In this document: positions 9,274 through 18,273 of the stretch, in pieces
Layout of the letters: the number at the start of each line of letters is the position of its first letter
Numbering within the stretch: the stretch's first letter is position 1
From: DAOTXS01 sp034433515
GTDB taxonomy: Bacteria > Chloroflexota > Anaerolineae > UBA4142
Length of the DNA: 64,000 nt
Direction: 5' to 3'
Assembly (NCBI GenBank): GCA_034433515.1
Contig: DAOUAL010000021.1
Span: 1 to 64,000, forward strand
Notes under the pieces: generated by a model
What the model was told of the DNA's origin: nothing
The model's input: only the letters and a program-made list of their open reading frames with translations
Databases searched by the model: none
Translations under genes and position numbers: made by a program

Positions 9274-9385
9274 CGTTTCTGACCTCGTTGCAAAGTGCAA
9301 CGATTTTACACGAGAGGTAGCCCACTGTCAATTCGCTTTGCGTTTTCGCCGCTTATAAGTCATCAACACGAGTTTCAAAATACTT

Positions 9386-9414
9386 TTGACACACCTTGCC
9401 CCCTATGGTATTAT
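9386..9414 (+). promoter_or_regulatory. promoter of lon
   Basis: TTGACA at 9386-9391 and TATTAT at 9409-9414 are separated by 17 bases. Transcription should start near 9421, about 20 bases before the ATG, with AGGAG in between. Confidence 0.8.
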
Positions 9415-9441
9415 TGCGCTGAATGAAGGTAGGAGTAGTGA

Positions 9442-11835
9442 ATGCCCAAAAAGATCGGCGAAAAGAAATCACCTCCCGTTATACTTGAACCCACCCTCCC
9501 ACCCACCGAATTGGCGCTGGTGCCTGTCCGCGATACGGTGATCTTTCCGCACTTGATGAGTCCGCTCGTGGTCGGACGTGATCGTTCGGTGCGCGCGCTT
9601 GAAGCCGCCCTCGGCGCCAATCAACCCATCGTCGTCTTTTTGCAACGCGATCCGGAAATCGCTGAACCCGGCGCCACCGATCTGTTTCAGATCGGCACCT
9701 TGGTCACGGTGGGGCGAATGTTGCGCATGCCCGATGGCACGACTAACGTCATCACCCAAGGCGAAGAGCGCGTCAAACTCATCGAAATCGTTCAAACCGA
9801 TCCATACCTGCGCGCGCGTGTGACGCTCATCCACGAACCGCGCGACAAGACGATTGAAACCGAAGCGTTGATGCGCGCCGTCCTGGCACTCTTTGAAAAA
9901 GTCGTGCGCCTCAGCCAAAACTTGTCCGATGATGCCTACATCGCCGCGATGAACGCCGATCGCCCGGGCTGGCTCGCCGATCTCATTGGTTCGACGCTCA
10001 ATCTGGAATTGAGCAAACGGCAAGAATTGCTCGAGACACTTGACCCGGTTGCGCGCTTGCAAAAAGTTTCTGTCTTGCTTGCCCACGAACTCGATGTGCT
10101 GGAATTGCAAAATAAAATTCACAGCCAAGTGCAAGAAGAAGTTGACAAGAATCAACGCGAATATTATTTACGCGAACAGATGCGCATCATCCAACACGAA
10201 CTTGGCGAGATGGATGCCCAAGCGCGCGAAGTGAGCGAACTACGCACCAAGATCGAACAAGCCGGGATGCCCAACGAAGTCGCCGAAAAAGCCAAACACG
10301 AATTGGAGCGCTTGGCGCAAATGCCCAGCGCCGCGCCCGAAGTCGGCATCATCCGAACGTATCTCGATTGGCTCATCGCGTTGCCGTGGACCAAAGCCAC
10401 CGTAGATAATCTGGATGTGGCGGCTGCCGCCAAACTATTGGACGAGCAACACTATGGTTTGAAAAAAGCCAAAGAACGCATCCTGGAATACATTGCGGTG
10501 CGCAAACTAGCCGCCGAAAAAATGCGTTCGCCGATTTTGTGTTTTGTGGGTCCGCCCGGCACCGGCAAAACTTCGATGGGGCGTTCGATTGCCCAAGCAC
10601 TCGGTCGCTCGTTTGTGCGCGTCTCGCTCGGCGGCATCCACGATGAAGCCGAAATTCGCGGCCATCGTCGCACCTACATTGGCGCGATGCCGGGGCGCAT
10701 CATTCAAACGATGAAACGCGCCGGGACGATCAACCCGGTCTTTATGCTCGACGAGGTGGACAAGATCGGCGCGGACTTTCGCGGCGATCCCAGCGCGGCC
10801 CTGCTCGAAGTCCTCGATCCTGAACAAAACAACGCGTTTAGCGATCATTATCTCGATGTCTCGTACGATTTGTCCAAAGTGATGTTCATCACCACCGCCA
10901 ACATTCTCGATCCCATTCCCCCGGCGTTGCGCGACCGAATGGAAGTGATCGAGTTTCCGGGGTACATCGAAGAAGAAAAAGTGGCAATTGCCAAACAATT
11001 CCTCATTCCGCGCCAAAAAGAAGAACACGGCCTCACCGAATCGCCGCGCTTTTCCGACGAAGCGATTCGCAGTCTCATTCGCGAGTACACGTATGAAGCC
11101 GGCGTGCGCAACCTTGAACGCGAAATCGCCAATGTCTGCCGCAAGATCGCCCGAATGATTGCCGAAGGGAAACGCGCACCCACGCACATTACGCGCGAAT
11201 CGTTGTTCAAGTATTTAGGTCCTACCAAGTTTACCTACGGCGTCAAAGAAGAACGCGATCAAATCGGCGTGGCAACTGGCGTGGCAGTCTCGGAAGCCGG
11301 CGGCGATACGATGGCAGTTGAAGTCACGTTGATGCGCGGCAAAGGGGGCTTGTTGCTCACCGGGCAACTGGGCGAGGTGATGCAAGAATCAGCTCAAGCC
11401 GCGCTCTCTTACGCGCGCACTCACGCCAAAGAACTGGGGCTCAAAGTGAATTTCGATAAACTCGATATTCACATTCACGTCCCCGAAGGTGCGATTCCCA
11501 AGGATGGACCTTCTGCCGGCATCACGATTGCGACCGCCCTCATCAGCGCGCTTTCGCATCGCGCCGTGCACCGCGATGTGGCAATGACCGGCGAGATCAC
11601 CTTGCGCGGTCGCGTGCTACCCATCGGCGGCTTGCGCGACAAAGTGTTGGCGGCACATCGCGCCGGCTTGAAGACGATGCTCATTCCCAAAAAGAACAAA
11701 AAAGATATGGTGGACATTCCCAAAAAAGTTCAGCGCGAGATGCAGTTTATCTACGTGGACAGGATGGAACAAGTGTTGCCGGTCGCGCTCTCGCGAAGCC
11801 CTCAGCCAGCACGTCGAACCTTGGGAAAAAAGTAA
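9442..11835 (+). CDS. lon: ATP-dependent protease Lon
   Basis: Lon degrades misfolded and regulatory proteins in the cytoplasm as a hexamer. The 797-residue protein has the N-terminal substrate domain (about 20-215), a coiled-coil linker, an AAA+ domain with Walker A GPPGTGKTS starting at residue 370 and Walker B VFMLDEVDK, and the protease domain. The catalytic dyad is Ser691 (PKDGPSAG) and Lys734 (GLRDKVLAAHRAG), 43 residues apart as in the family. The start has AGGAG six bases upstream and a consensus promoter before it. Confidence 0.97.
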   Translation: MPKKIGEKKSPPVILEPTLPPTELALVPVRDTVIFPHLMSPLVVGRDRSVRALEAALGANQPIVVFLQRDPEIAEPGATDLFQIGTLVTVGRMLRMPDGTTNVITQGEERVKLIEIVQTDPYLRARVTLIHEPRDKTIETEALMRAVLALFEKVVRLSQNLSDDAYIAAMNADRPGWLADLIGSTLNLELSKRQELLETLDPVARLQKVSVLLAHELDVLELQNKIHSQVQEEVDKNQREYYLREQMRIIQHELGEMDAQAREVSELRTKIEQAGMPNEVAEKAKHELERLAQMPSAAPEVGIIRTYLDWLIALPWTKATVDNLDVAAAAKLLDEQHYGLKKAKERILEYIAVRKLAAEKMRSPILCFVGPPGTGKTSMGRSIAQALGRSFVRVSLGGIHDEAEIRGHRRTYIGAMPGRIIQTMKRAGTINPVFMLDEVDKIGADFRGDPSAALLEVLDPEQNNAFSDHYLDVSYDLSKVMFITTANILDPIPPALRDRMEVIEFPGYIEEEKVAIAKQFLIPRQKEEHGLTESPRFSDEAIRSLIREYTYEAGVRNLEREIANVCRKIARMIAEGKRAPTHITRESLFKYLGPTKFTYGVKEERDQIGVATGVAVSEAGGDTMAVEVTLMRGKGGLLLTGQLGEVMQESAQAALSYARTHAKELGLKVNFDKLDIHIHVPEGAIPKDGPSAGITIATALISALSHRAVHRDVAMTGEITLRGRVLPIGGLRDKVLAAHRAGLKTMLIPKKNKKDMVDIPKKVQREMQFIYVDRMEQVLPVALSRSPQPARRTLGKK

Positions 11836-11877
11836 ACAACATTTCTCTAAATCTATAAATCCGAAAAGGAGTCTGCT

Positions 11878-12252
11878 TTGGTTACCTGCCCCAACTGTGG
11901 TAGTTCAGTCGCATCCACTCAACGGTACTGCGGCAACTGTGGCACGGACGTGCAAGCGGCAATGGCAGCGCGCGGCGCACCGGTTTCCGATGCCCAGCCC
12001 TCTCCGTACGCGTACGCGCAACCGACGTACGATTACGCACCAACGTACAGCGAACCCTCGCGCGCGCCCATCCGTTTACTCCTGATAGCTGGGGTTGTGC
12101 TTTTGGTGGCGTGCTGCGCCTTTGCGTGCGGCTTGCTCATCGGCTTTGAATTGATTCCCGATGTGCTGGGATTGACCGGCGGCGCGGCAACCCCCAGACC
12201 CACGCCGCGCTTTACGCCGACGCCGCAAGGCATGATTTTGGGGTTCATCTAA
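11878..12252 (+). CDS. zinc-ribbon membrane protein
   Basis: The 124-residue product begins with a zinc ribbon (CPNCG then CGNCG, residues 4-22) followed by a Tyr/Pro-rich linker with YAYAQPTYDYAPTY. One membrane segment (about 63-90) and a Pro/Thr-rich tail complete it. The start codon is TTG at 11878, chosen because AAAGGAG lies seven bases upstream. It follows lon by 42 bases and may be cotranscribed. No specific function can be assigned. Confidence 0.7.
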   Translation: MVTCPNCGSSVASTQRYCGNCGTDVQAAMAARGAPVSDAQPSPYAYAQPTYDYAPTYSEPSRAPIRLLLIAGVVLLVACCAFACGLLIGFELIPDVLGLTGGAATPRPTPRFTPTPQGMILGFI

Positions 12253-12310
12253 GGCGAAACCGGCGAGCGGCGCAGAGAACCCGATCGTTCGCCATTGGTC
12301 GAGATGTAGC

Positions 12311-13699
12311 ATGCTCCCAGAAGACATCACGGCGTTATATCGCCAAGGGCAAAGCGAAACGCTAGCGTTCGATGTGGAATCCGTCGCGTTGAATCATCTG
12401 GCTCAAGTCCTTGCCGCGTTTGCGAATGCAGACGGCGGCATTTTGCTTTTGGGTATTGATCCCAAAGGCACGGTGCGCGGCGTCAAAGACCCGGAAGCCA
12501 CCATCGAAAAAGCCCTTGCCGCCGGTTTGCGCTGTGAGCCACCGCTGATTCTGCCGCGCCCGGAAATCGCCACGATCGAAGACAAACCCATCATCGTGGT
12601 TCAAGTGCCCCCCGGCTTGCCCCACGCCTATGGTCTGCGCGGCAAGTACGTCATTCGCAGTGGTAAGAAAATTGCCACGCTGGGTCCTCGCCAATTGCGC
12701 CAACTGTTGCGCGAACGCGGTGAAGCCAACTTTGAATCGCTCCCCGCCCCCGGCGCAACGCTGGACGATTTGGATCAAGCCCTGGTTCACCAATACGCCG
12801 CCACCTTTCTCGGCGATGCGCCCATCAAAAAAGACGCGCTCATTGAGCTGCTGTATCGGCGCGGATGCATCACCAAAGAAGAAAATGGTTGGCGCCCCAC
12901 AATATCGGGCTATTTGCTTTTTGGGCGCGATCCACAACGCGCGTTTCCCAGCGCCGAAATTTTGCTCGCACGCTATTCGGGCAAACACATGACCGATGAA
13001 TTTGTCCGCGAGGTAGTACGCGGCTCGCTCCCTGAACAAATTCGCCGCGCCGAAGCGTGGATCGTTGCGAATATGCGCAAAGGTTCGCGCATTGATACCT
13101 TCCAACGCGAAGATCGCACCGAATACCCTCTGCCCGCGGTTCGCGAAGCCATCATCAACGCGGTCGCCCATCGCGATTATGCCATTCGCGGCGATGAGAT
13201 TCGCGTGATGATGTTTAGCGATCGCATCGAAGTGTACAGCCCGGGACGATTGGCTGGGCACGTCACCGTCGAGAACATTGTCGAAGAACGTTTCTCGCGC
13301 AACGAAGTGATCGCCCAAGTTCTCGCCGATCTGGGCTTTATCGAGCGACTGGGCTATGGCATTGATCGCATGATTCGTTTGATGCGCGAGTGGGGCTTGC
13401 CCGCGCCACGCTTTGCTGAAACCTCGAACGGCTTTCGGGTTACCTTGCGCGGACCTGGCGAACGTTGGTTGAGCGATGACATTGACAAGAGCAAATGGCG
13501 CCGCTTGGTGCTGAACGAACGCCAACAAACTGCGCTCGATTTCATCGTCAAGAATCAACGCATTGCCAACCGCGATTTCCGCGATTTGTTCCCCGATGTG
13601 AGCGAAGAAACGATCCGCCGTGACCTGGCCGATTTGGTCGAAAAAGATGTCTTGATCAAGATGGGCGATAAAAAGGGAACGTATTATATTCTCAAATAA
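12311..13699 (+). CDS. AlbA_2-domain ATP-binding transcriptional regulator
   Basis: The 462-residue protein combines an N-terminal AlbA_2 (Schlafen-type) domain (about 1-130; ETLAFDVESVALNHLAQVLAAF, then GGILLLGID), a GHKL-type ATPase domain (about 230-370; PLPAVREAIINAVAHRDY and GYGIDRM) and a C-terminal winged helix (about 400-462; ISxETIRRDLADLVEKDV-like). Members are often annotated as RecG-like regulators but lack helicase motifs. The ATG follows the zinc-ribbon gene by 58 bases. An AGAGCGGG hairpin follows its stop. Confidence 0.8.
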   Translation: MLPEDITALYRQGQSETLAFDVESVALNHLAQVLAAFANADGGILLLGIDPKGTVRGVKDPEATIEKALAAGLRCEPPLILPRPEIATIEDKPIIVVQVPPGLPHAYGLRGKYVIRSGKKIATLGPRQLRQLLRERGEANFESLPAPGATLDDLDQALVHQYAATFLGDAPIKKDALIELLYRRGCITKEENGWRPTISGYLLFGRDPQRAFPSAEILLARYSGKHMTDEFVREVVRGSLPEQIRRAEAWIVANMRKGSRIDTFQREDRTEYPLPAVREAIINAVAHRDYAIRGDEIRVMMFSDRIEVYSPGRLAGHVTVENIVEERFSRNEVIAQVLADLGFIERLGYGIDRMIRLMREWGLPAPRFAETSNGFRVTLRGPGERWLSDDIDKSKWRRLVLNERQQTALDFIVKNQRIANRDFRDLFPDVSEETIRRDLADLVEKDVLIKMGDKKGTYYILK

Positions 13700-13718
13700 G
13701 AGCGGGTAGCCCCGCTCT
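13699..13718 (+). terminator. hairpin after AlbA_2 gene
   Basis: AGAGCGGG (13699-13706) pairs perfectly with CCCGCTCT (13711-13718) across a TAGC loop, overlapping the stop codon. No T-run follows, so termination strength is uncertain. Confidence 0.45.
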
Positions 13719-13741
13719 GGTAGCTCCACAGTCAACTGGGG

Positions 13742-14254
13742 TCATGTGCGCCACCTGGCCATCAAGGCTTTTTCGACAGCCGAGCGCCGTCCTCGGTGAA
13801 CAGGGGGTGACCAGGCAGGCGGCGGCACACGGGAGGAGAGCAATTCTTGAACCGTCCAGCAGTGATCGGTGATCCCGGCAGCAGTGGCCGGGGTGCGCGG
13901 AATCCACTTGTGACCACCGATGAGGCCCGGCACCCGCAGACTACGCTGGTAGGTACAAAAGTTGTAGACGCAGCCCATCAAGTAGATCAAAGGTGCCAGC
14001 GTGTGCGGGCGGCGCAGCAGGGCGCGTGTCCGTCTCGCCAACACCGCTAGTAGTGCACCAACATGAAAGTGCGTCGTGGAAACTTGATACTTTGCCGTCT
14101 CGGTAACCATTTTTCCATTGGTCTGGTATGCAACTATTTCATGTTGTTGCACTAGGCGCGACCGAAAGGTGGCGTTGAATCGTTCGAGGTAGGCTGTGGG
14201 GATGCCGCCGCGAACCTGTGTGGCTTGTACCAGACGATTGCCGCGATGCCGCAC
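13742..14254 (-). pseudogene. transposase C-terminal remnant interrupted by repeat copy 2
   Basis: The reading frame contains the C-terminal part of a DDE-type (IS1-like) transposase: AYLERFNATFRSR near the start, then ARRTRALLRRP, YLMGCVYNFCTYQRSLR and HKWIPRTPATAAGITDHCW. The N-terminal two thirds are missing. A 105-bp insertion (repeat copy 2, 14047-14155) lies in frame between FRSRL and VLARRTRA, so the ORF reads through it. Removing it restores RSRLAVLARRTRAL. The fragment cannot be functional as a transposase. Confidence 0.8.
14047..14155 (+). repeat. inverted-repeat mobile element, copy 2, subfamily B
   Basis: Both ends carry CTAG (14047-14050 and 14152-14155). The interior (GTGGAAACTTGATACTTTGC onward) is the subfamily B type shared with copies 4 and 6. 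It is nested in a transposase remnant. Confidence 0.9.
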
Positions 14255-14339
14255 GGGGTGGAAGCGGATACTTGGCGAGTTGGATCAAGTCAGCAGGATG
14301 AAGAACGAAGAACTCTTTTGCCTGTATCCTTTAGGTGTT

Positions 14340-14482
14340 GACTATGGCAAACGAAAAAAATTCTGATCATTGACGATGACGACGATCGGTGTTGGCGATG
14401 CGCTTGCGGCTCGGAGCCGCGGGGGACACGGGCACGACCTTTGTCATCACTTTTCCAATTTTGATCGAGTTACCGGGTCCAA
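14340..14482 (+). pseudogene. fossil of two-component genes
   Basis: An ATG at 14344 begins a frame that, after a one-base slip in a poly-A run, reads KKILIIDDDDD, the usual start of a response-regulator receiver domain. About 50 bases later (14421-14480) the sequence reads GDTGTTFVITFPILIELP, resembling the last strand of a histidine-kinase ATPase domain. Neither frame is open for long, so this looks like scrambled debris. Assignment rests on short stretches only. Confidence 0.35.
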
Positions 14483-14531
14483 GTGTCCAAAAGCGTTCAA
14501 AAATAATCAGAATTGATCCTCAAAAAGATAC

Positions 14532-14560
14532 TTGACGAACAAAAACAATCGTGGTATACT
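14532..14560 (+). promoter_or_regulatory. promoter of the DeoR regulator
   Basis: TTGACG (14532-14537), a 17-base spacer and TATACT (14555-14560) form a near-consensus promoter. The predicted start lies near 14567, inside the palindrome that follows. Confidence 0.8.
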
Positions 14561-14562
14561 CA

Positions 14563-14590
14563 CAAGCAGAGACCAACGGGTCTCTGCTTG
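14563..14590 (+). promoter_or_regulatory. 12-bp palindrome at the DeoR transcription start
   Basis: CAAGCAGAGACC (14563-14574) and GGTCTCTGCTTG (14579-14590) are perfectly complementary around AACG. Placed at the transcription start, it could be the regulator's own operator or a 5' RNA hairpin. Confidence 0.65.
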
Positions 14591-14617
14591 CCTCATTCTA
14601 TCCCCCTGAGTGTGCCG

Positions 14618-15427
14618 ATGAAAACGCTGGTTCAGGATGATTTTATTCCAGCTGAACGCCACGAATACATCCTCAATCTGATTCAGCAGAAAAAAGCGGT
14701 ACGCGTGTCTGCGTTGAGCAAAGCGCTGGGTGTTTCCGACATCACGATTCGACGTGATTTGGAATACTTGGAAAGGCAAGGTGTTTTGGAGCGCACGCAC
14801 GGCGGCGCGATTTTGACGCAGCGGATGCGGCAAGAGCCGTTGTACACACAAAAAGAACGTCTGCAAATCGAAGCCAAGCGCGCGATTGGGCGCGCCGCCG
14901 CGCAATTGGTGCAACCGGGCGAGACGATTTTTGTCAACAGTGGTTCGACGACGCGCCAGATGTTCGCGCATCTGGGACAGCTGCCACGGTTGCGCGTGAT
15001 CACCAGCAACGCTGCCGCCATCGCGGAACTGGGCAATCATTCGGAATCCATCGAGCTGATAGTCGTGGGTGGCACGTATCGCTGGCAGTCCAACAGTTTG
15101 GTAGGGCCCCTCGCGCTGGCTACGATTGCGCGGATCAACGCCTCCAAGACTTTTTTGGGGGTAGATGGCATCAGTATTCAACATGGTTTGACTACACCCA
15201 TTCAAGACGAAGCCGAAGTGGCGCGCGCGATGATTGCGCAGACGCGCGGCGCGATTATCGTCGTGGCGGATCACACCAAGATTGGTGTCGTCGCTGACTT
15301 TGTGACCTGCCCGCTTCATCGCGTTGCGACGATTGTGACCGATGCGCGTCTCAATGCCCAGTGGCGCAAGACGCTGGAGGAACAAGGCATTCGCGTTATC
15401 GTTGCCAAGTCAACGTCGCAAGTTTGA
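14618..15427 (+). CDS. DeoR/GlpR family transcriptional regulator
   Basis: The 269-residue protein has the DeoR winged helix (residues 10-65; RHEYILNLIQQKK, then VSDITIRRDLEYLERQGVLERTHGGA) and the DeoR sensor domain that binds phosphorylated sugars (about 80-240; VNSGSTTRQMF and FLGVDGI). I chose the ATG at 14618; earlier codons in the frame overlap the promoter. It lies upstream of a Ugp-like importer, which fits a GlpR-type repressor sensing a sugar or glycerol phosphate. The target is inferred from position. Confidence 0.9.
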   Translation: MKTLVQDDFIPAERHEYILNLIQQKKAVRVSALSKALGVSDITIRRDLEYLERQGVLERTHGGAILTQRMRQEPLYTQKERLQIEAKRAIGRAAAQLVQPGETIFVNSGSTTRQMFAHLGQLPRLRVITSNAAAIAELGNHSESIELIVVGGTYRWQSNSLVGPLALATIARINASKTFLGVDGISIQHGLTTPIQDEAEVARAMIAQTRGAIIVVADHTKIGVVADFVTCPLHRVATIVTDARLNAQWRKTLEEQGIRVIVAKSTSQV

Positions 15428-15886
15428 TGGGAAGGGAGGTGAACCACGCCAACGATTCGTTCGACCAATGGTTCGCGGTTTAGACATTTCGAGAATACCT
15501 ACCGCGCAGCGGTCGGTTCGCCATCAGAAACCGGCGCGCGCTCCAGAACGTCCCCGAATAATGAATTTCTTCCGTACCCGATGACATTCGCTGCAACCAA
15601 GACCCCAAGCCGCCCGCCGGCGGCTGAACGGCAAACCTGCCTGCGCAGGTTGGAGACGAGTTGGCGACTCGCCTGTCCTAGACGCGATTTCAATCGCCAG
15701 AGGTAGGATGTTACCAATTTATTTTCTTAAAATTCATACTTCGGGGGCTGACGAGGTGGAAACTCGATCAATCAGGTTGGTCGCGCGCGCTGTGCGGGCA
15801 ACACGCTTCAGCGTGTTTTTCATCTCACTGAGCCACCGATTTCAATCGGTGGCAACGCCGCAAATTTCTGGGTAGAAGGAGAACAG
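15428..15886 (+). other. gene-free leader with clustered tetraloop hairpins
   Basis: No gene is seen between the DeoR regulator and ugpB. Five short hairpins with four-base loops follow one another: 15608-15625, 15634-15651, 15684-15697, 15800-15817 and 15832-15853. Three use the loop TTCA. The fourth is followed by TTT and could act as a weak terminator. AGAAGGAG precedes ugpB. Confidence 0.6.
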
Positions 15887-17293
15887 ATGAAAACCCAAAC
15901 AGTGATCGTTTTGGTTTTGCTTGCGTTGGTGTTAGCGGCATGTGCGCCAGCGGCTACGCCGGCGCCGACGGCGACCGTGCCAGCCGCGAAACCGACCACG
16001 CCTGCTGCACCTGCGGCGCCTGCCACGCTGCCGATTGTGGGCGCGGATGTCAAGCCCGCGGCGACGGAAGTATTGTTCTGGCACGCGATGAGTGGGAGTC
16101 GCGGGGATGTCATCAAGGCGTTCGCTGAAGATTTTAACAAGACGAACCAGTACGGCATCACCGTCAAGCCCGAGTACACCGGCTCGTACGCCGAGACGGT
16201 GACCAAGGCACTGGCGGCGTACAAGACCGGCAAGCCCCCCCACATCGTTCAGGTGTACGAAGTGGGAACACAAACGATGCGCGATTCTAAAGCCATCGTG
16301 CCGATCTACACGTTGAATCGGGGGGATGTGGACTTTGGGGATGTGGTGCAACCCATCGTCAAGTACTACAGTGTGGGCGGTCAAGTGGTGTGTATGCCGT
16401 TCAACAGTTCGACCGCGATGTTGTACTACAACAAGGACGTGTTCAAGAAGGCGGGTCTCGATCCTAACAAACCGCCGACGACGTTCGATGAGATGTACGA
16501 GTACGGCAAAAAGATCGTGAGTAGCGGCGCCGCCAAGGGCGGTGTCTCGTTTGGTTGGCCCGCCTGGATCTTTGAGCAAATGTTCGCGACGCACAATCAG
16601 TTGTATGCGAACAATGACAACGGGCGCAGTGGTTTGGCAACGGAAGTGTACATCAACAGCCCCTTTGGTGTAAAGGTGTTGGGTGAATGGCAAAAGTGGG
16701 CAAAGGAAAAAGTGTTGGTGTATGGTGGTCGCGAGTACGACGCGAACGCGCCCTTCCTCGCCGGCGAATTTGCGATGCTGGTGCAGTCTACTTCGTCGCT
16801 GGGTGGGATCCAGAACAGCGCCAAGGGCAAGTTCGAGCTGGGCACCACGTTCTTGCCGCGCTTGCCGGGCTATCCGTCGGGTAACTCGGTTGTCGGCGGG
16901 GGCTGTCTGTGGGTGATGAAAGGTCGCTCGGACGCGGAGAATCTTGCCGCGTGGGAATTCCTCAAGCACATCAACAAACTGGAGAACCAAATCACCTGGC
17001 ACAAAAAGACCGGCTATTTCCCCGCCACGAACACTGCTGTCACATCGCTCCTGAACGAGGGATGGTTCGCGCAACAACCGAATTACATCACCGCGTTTAT
17101 GCAAATTCTGTTGGGCGTGGATACCCCTGCCGCCCGCGGGGTGTTGCTTGGCAACTTTGTCGAAATCCGTGACGTGGTCGGCGCGGCGATTGAAGAAGTC
17201 GTTGTCAATATGAAAGACCCCAAGACCGTGTTGGACGACGCCGCCAAAAAGACCAATCAGATTTTGAAAGACTACGCCGAAGTCAACAAATAG
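15887..17293 (+). CDS. ugpB: ABC transporter substrate-binding lipoprotein, UgpB-like
   Basis: The 468-residue protein is an extracellular family 1 binding protein. A lipoprotein signal ends at LVLAAC with Cys19 as lipidation site, then an Ala/Pro/Thr linker to about residue 50. The mature part carries VLFWHAMSGSRGDVIKAFAEDFN, and HIVQVYEVGTQTMRDSKAIVP closely follows the UgpB pattern for sn-glycerol-3-phosphate binding. It probably captures glycerol-3-phosphate or a related phosphodiester outside the membrane. Two permease genes follow directly. Confidence 0.88.
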   Translation: MKTQTVIVLVLLALVLAACAPAATPAPTATVPAAKPTTPAAPAAPATLPIVGADVKPAATEVLFWHAMSGSRGDVIKAFAEDFNKTNQYGITVKPEYTGSYAETVTKALAAYKTGKPPHIVQVYEVGTQTMRDSKAIVPIYTLNRGDVDFGDVVQPIVKYYSVGGQVVCMPFNSSTAMLYYNKDVFKKAGLDPNKPPTTFDEMYEYGKKIVSSGAAKGGVSFGWPAWIFEQMFATHNQLYANNDNGRSGLATEVYINSPFGVKVLGEWQKWAKEKVLVYGGREYDANAPFLAGEFAMLVQSTSSLGGIQNSAKGKFELGTTFLPRLPGYPSGNSVVGGGCLWVMKGRSDAENLAAWEFLKHINKLENQITWHKKTGYFPATNTAVTSLLNEGWFAQQPNYITAFMQILLGVDTPAARGVLLGNFVEIRDVVGAAIEEVVVNMKDPKTVLDDAAKKTNQILKDYAEVNK

Positions 17294-17388
17294 TGCGCCG
17301 CATTCGCTCGGTCGGCAGCTCGGATAGTCAGGCGCGTCCGTGCGTCTGACTATCCGACTTGCGACGAGATGCCGCATACAACAAGACT

Positions 17389-18270
17389 ATGCACACGCGT
17401 TTCCCCAACAAACTACTCCCGTACATTTTGCTTTCACCCAGTATCATCATCGTTCTGATCTTCTTTGTCGTGCCGAGTGTCCAGAGCATTCAACAGAGTG
17501 TTTATCGGAGCAATATTTCCGGCACGCGACAAATTTTTGTGGGCTTGCGGAATTACGAGCAACTGTTTTCCACCACCGAGTACCTCAACTCGTTACAGGT
17601 CACAGCGCTTTTTGCGTTGTTCGTCGTGGGGGTAGGGCTTACCTTGAGTCTGTTCATCGCGCTCGTGGCGAATCAACGCTATACCGGCTTTACCGTCTAT
17701 CGCACGTTGCTCATCTGGCCCTACGCGCTCTCGCCAAATATCGCCGGGGTGATCTGGGGCTTGATGTTGGAGCCAACGATTGGGATGTTGACGAACGCCA
17801 TCGGTTTTCTCGGTGTGCATCTGAATTGGCGCGGCGACGCGGTGAGCGCGTTGCTTTTTATCGCGATGGCGGCGACGTGGAAGATGTTGGGTTACAACAT
17901 CATCTTTTTCTTGGCGGGCATCCAGGGCTTGCCGCGCGAAATCTTGGAGGCGAGCGAAGTGGATGGCGCGAATCGGTGGACCAAGTTCTGGAAAATTACC
18001 TTTCCCTTGCTTTCGCCAACGACATTTTTCTTGTTCATTATGAACACGCTCTATGCGTTCTTCGAGGGCTTTGGTTTGATCCACGTGACGACGAACGGGG
18101 GACCTGGCTACGCCACCGATTTGATGGTGTACAAACTCTATCGCGATGGATTTATCGCGATGAACACCGGCTTTGCAGCGGCACAATCCGTCGTGTTGTT
18201 GTTGATTGTTGCCTCACTGACGTTCTTGCAGTTCCGCTATGCGGGCCGCCATGTCTACTATGGAGGATGA
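17389..18270 (+). CDS. ugpA: ABC transporter permease, UgpA-like
   Basis: The 293-residue inner-membrane permease has six hydrophobic segments. It carries the family coupling motif EASEVDGANRWTKFWKITFPLL near residue 205, where the ATPase docks. I chose ATG at 17389; a TTG at 17359 is possible. It lies 95 bases after ugpB and three bases before the second permease, so the three form one operon. No ATPase gene follows in this cluster. Confidence 0.88.
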   Translation: MHTRFPNKLLPYILLSPSIIIVLIFFVVPSVQSIQQSVYRSNISGTRQIFVGLRNYEQLFSTTEYLNSLQVTALFALFVVGVGLTLSLFIALVANQRYTGFTVYRTLLIWPYALSPNIAGVIWGLMLEPTIGMLTNAIGFLGVHLNWRGDAVSALLFIAMAATWKMLGYNIIFFLAGIQGLPREILEASEVDGANRWTKFWKITFPLLSPTTFFLFIMNTLYAFFEGFGLIHVTTNGGPGYATDLMVYKLYRDGFIAMNTGFAAAQSVVLLLIVASLTFLQFRYAGRHVYYGG

Positions 18271-18273
18271 GCG

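Noticed and set aside
9469..11187. Long minus-strand ORFs (226-228 codons) opposite lon
   Set aside because: They are antisense shadows of an unmistakable Lon gene and show no protein-family pattern.
12362..13735. 457-codon minus-strand ORF opposite the AlbA_2 gene
   Set aside because: Its composition (His/Gln/Arg-rich) is typical of an antisense frame; the plus strand encodes recognisable domains.
15932..17377. 481-codon minus-strand ORF opposite ugpB
   Set aside because: Antisense shadow; the plus strand has a lipobox and UgpB motifs.
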